Below are positions 62,942 to 64,000 of a stretch of 64,000 nt of DNA, piece by piece. Each line of letters begins with the position of its first letter. Position 1 is the first letter of the stretch. This stretch comes from Actinomycetaceae bacterium MB13-C1-2 (GTDB lineage: Bacteria > Actinomycetota > Actinomycetes > Actinomycetales > Actinomycetaceae). The stretch lies in contig CP141731.1 of NCBI GenBank assembly GCA_035621235.1, forward strand, positions 2,514,610 to 2,578,609, in the 5' to 3' direction. Both the position numbers and the translations under genes were made by a program. A model generated the notes under the pieces. The model had not been told where the DNA came from. It worked only from the letters and a program-made list of their open reading frames with translations, and ran no database searches.

Positions 62942-63340
62942 CTAATCTAGTGGGGTTTCCACGACTACCATCGTGGCCTTGACAGTTGCTACGGCAACCA
63001 CGCCCAGCTCCAGGCCAAGCTGATTGACCGCCTCGGTACTCATCAAAGAAACAACACGGAAAGGTCCACACTGCAACTCAACCTGCGACATAACTTTGTC
63101 CGAGATGACGTTGGTTACCAGGCCAACTAAACGATTCCGCGCGGAGGTTGCCGAGCTCAAGGGGCTGGGCGGTGCGACGGCCTGTTCCTTCGCGAACTCG
63201 GCCAGGTCCTTGCCATCAATGACCTTCCGCCCCTTTTCATCGGTAGTCGCGGAAATGATTCCTGCATCAATCCACCGGCGAACCGTGTCGTCACTGACAT
63301 CTAGGAACTGTGCGGCATCTTTTATCCGTATTTGCGTCAT
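62942..63340 (-). CDS. HTH-Mop molybdate-responsive protein (TOBE domain)
   Basis: A 132-residue protein. The N-terminus IKDAAQFLDVSDDTVRRWID is a MerR/excisionase-like helix-turn-helix; the C-terminal ~70 residues (NRLVGLVTNVISDKVMSQVELQ and onward) are a Mop/TOBE molybdate-binding domain. It lies upstream of modABC in the same direction and is likely a molybdate-dependent regulator or storage protein in place of ModE. ATG 63340 is chosen: TATTAT lies seven bases upstream (63348-63353), giving a leaderless mRNA and the family N-terminus; ATG 63349 is also open. Confidence 0.88.
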   Translation of the reverse strand: MTQIRIKDAAQFLDVSDDTVRRWIDAGIISATTDEKGRKVIDGKDLAEFAKEQAVAPPSPLSSATSARNRLVGLVTNVISDKVMSQVELQCGPFRVVSLMSTEAVNQLGLELGVVAVATVKATMVVVETPLD

Positions 63341-63347
63341 ATCAGAC

Positions 63348-63353
63348 ATAATA
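63348..63353 (-). promoter_or_regulatory. -10 hexamer of the HTH-Mop/mod operon
   Basis: TATTAT on the minus strand, seven bases before ATG 63340, a near-consensus -10 for leaderless initiation. A 6-base inverted repeat (ATTTGC/GCAAAT, 63330-63335 with 63359-63364) surrounds it and could be a regulator site. Confidence 0.5.
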
Positions 63354-63500
63354 CTTATGCAAATGCGCCTAGCCCGCCTCAGTCGCACCTCTTTTGTTTC
63401 ACTATGGCAACTTTTTCTGCCAATCGTCAGTTAACGCCCAAGCTCGAACTTGCCACGGTCCGCTAGCATTAGAACCCTGCAATGTATGACAGGAGCGGCC

Positions 63501-64000
63501 ATGACTAACAAGCAAAAGATGTCGAGGGACTGGATCAGCCCCTCGACCGGGGCAATCATCGCCATTATTGCGCTGGTCGGGTTGTTCTGTTCCGTTCAGT
63601 TATTGGGGTCGGAACTGAAGCTTCTTAGCGATCCAGACGCAATCCTCGTCTGCGATGTGAACCCACTAATCGCGTGTTCAGATGCGTTGCTAACCCCTGA
63701 GTCCCATCTCCTCTTTGGCCTACCGAACTCGATGATGGGAATCATTTCGTTCTCGATGCTACTGGCCATCGCGGCTGTTCTTTTGTTCCGCGGCTCTCTG
63801 CCTCGAGTCATTCGCGTGCTGCTGGTGGTGGGAGCCTTCGTCGGTCTGATCTATGTTGTCTACTTTCTGTACCTTTCGATCAGCTACTTCGGAAAACTTT
63901 GTCCGTACTGCATGGGCGTTTGGGCTGCCACGCTGGCGTTCGCTCCGCTCGCTCTAGGCATTGGGGCCGGCACGGGAGCGTTTGGGCAGAAATCGGTAAA
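63501..64000 (+). CDS. Vitamin K epoxide reductase (VKOR) family protein, partial
   Basis: Membrane protein that reoxidises DsbA-like disulfide donors with quinone. AGGAG lies five bases before the ATG. The visible ~166 residues have four hydrophobic segments, the loop Cys pair Cys51 and Cys59 (LVCDVNPLIACSDAL), the PNSMMG segment and the active-site CPYC (about residues 134-137). The C-terminus is outside the window. It is common for actinobacterial exported-protein folding. Confidence 0.92.
   Translation, partial: MTNKQKMSRDWISPSTGAIIAIIALVGLFCSVQLLGSELKLLSDPDAILVCDVNPLIACSDALLTPESHLLFGLPNSMMGIISFSMLLAIAAVLLFRGSLPRVIRVLLVVGAFVGLIYVVYFLYLSISYFGKLCPYCMGVWAATLAFAPLALGIGAGTGAFGQKSV

Noticed and set aside
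62931..63071. N-terminal extension of ModA
   Set aside because: It overlaps the HTH-Mop coding sequence and would bury the lipoprotein signal.

Overview
The window comes from a high-GC Gram-positive (actinobacterial) chromosome, probably of an Actinomycetaceae-like organism; genus and species cannot be fixed from sequence alone. The evidence is the smc/ftsY/ffh block with an N-terminally anchored FtsY, an ileS gene behind a short translational-type T-box, a CsoR/CopZ/CopA copper locus, oligoribonuclease, an HTH-Mop protein instead of ModE, and several genes whose -10 hexamer (TANNNT) lies 6-7 nt from the start codon, as in the leaderless transcripts common in actinobacteria.

Layout. 1-7,045 (minus): ffh (partial), ftsY, an acidic membrane-anchored protein of unknown function, smc and ndk, i.e. 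protein targeting and chromosome structure. 7,179-9,545 (minus): dhaK-dhaL-dhaM, a PTS-dependent dihydroxyacetone kinase whose DhaM carries a fused HPr domain. 9,730-15,320 (minus): folC and ileS with its T-box. 15,422-18,632 (plus): a copper-efflux operon (copZ, a new 55-codon-class membrane ORF with a His-rich tail, copA, csoR) under a CsoR-type palindrome placed inside the promoter. 18,750-25,284 (plus): an SSB paralogue, a small membrane protein, two zinc peptidases (PepO-like M13, PepN) and an orphan EIIB. 25,297-33,581: malQ, tesB, ettA, a second SSB paralogue, orn, ilvA. 33,597-35,104: tRNA-Arg, a tRNA 3' fragment, a long inverted repeat and a RelBE-type module, looking like a small accessory patch. 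35,383-46,787: metabolic and stress genes (DUF488, a quinone-reductase/HxlR pair with tandem operators, a stand-alone LigD polymerase domain, an old-yellow-enzyme homologue, a sugar-dehydrogenase-like lipoprotein, HAD phosphatase, NhaA, EamA, methyltransferase, acyl-CoA ligase). 46,788-49,586: small ORFs, a class II Fic protein, tRNA-Lys and a double DUF1540 protein.

49,659-63,340 is a molybdenum block: cofactor synthesis (moaA, frameshifted moaD, moeB, moeA, moaC, a mogA-moaE fusion), a TetR regulator, a DUF6457 protein, a DMSO-reductase-family complex (catalytic subunit, 53-residue membrane protein, NrfD-like subunit, four-cluster ferredoxin) and molybdate uptake (modABC) with an HTH-Mop protein. 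Uptake, cofactor synthesis and the consuming enzyme therefore sit together. A VKOR-family gene runs off the right edge.

Least explained parts: a pair of imperfect ~110-nt repeats with hairpins sharing a TTAGCGG loop in the ettA leader; the one-base frameshift in moaD; the two tiny translationally overlapped membrane ORFs in the copper and DMSO-reductase-like operons; and a 70-nt hairpin with mutually exclusive inner pairings between pepO and pepN. I did not see a clearly new multi-gene defence or biosynthetic system.
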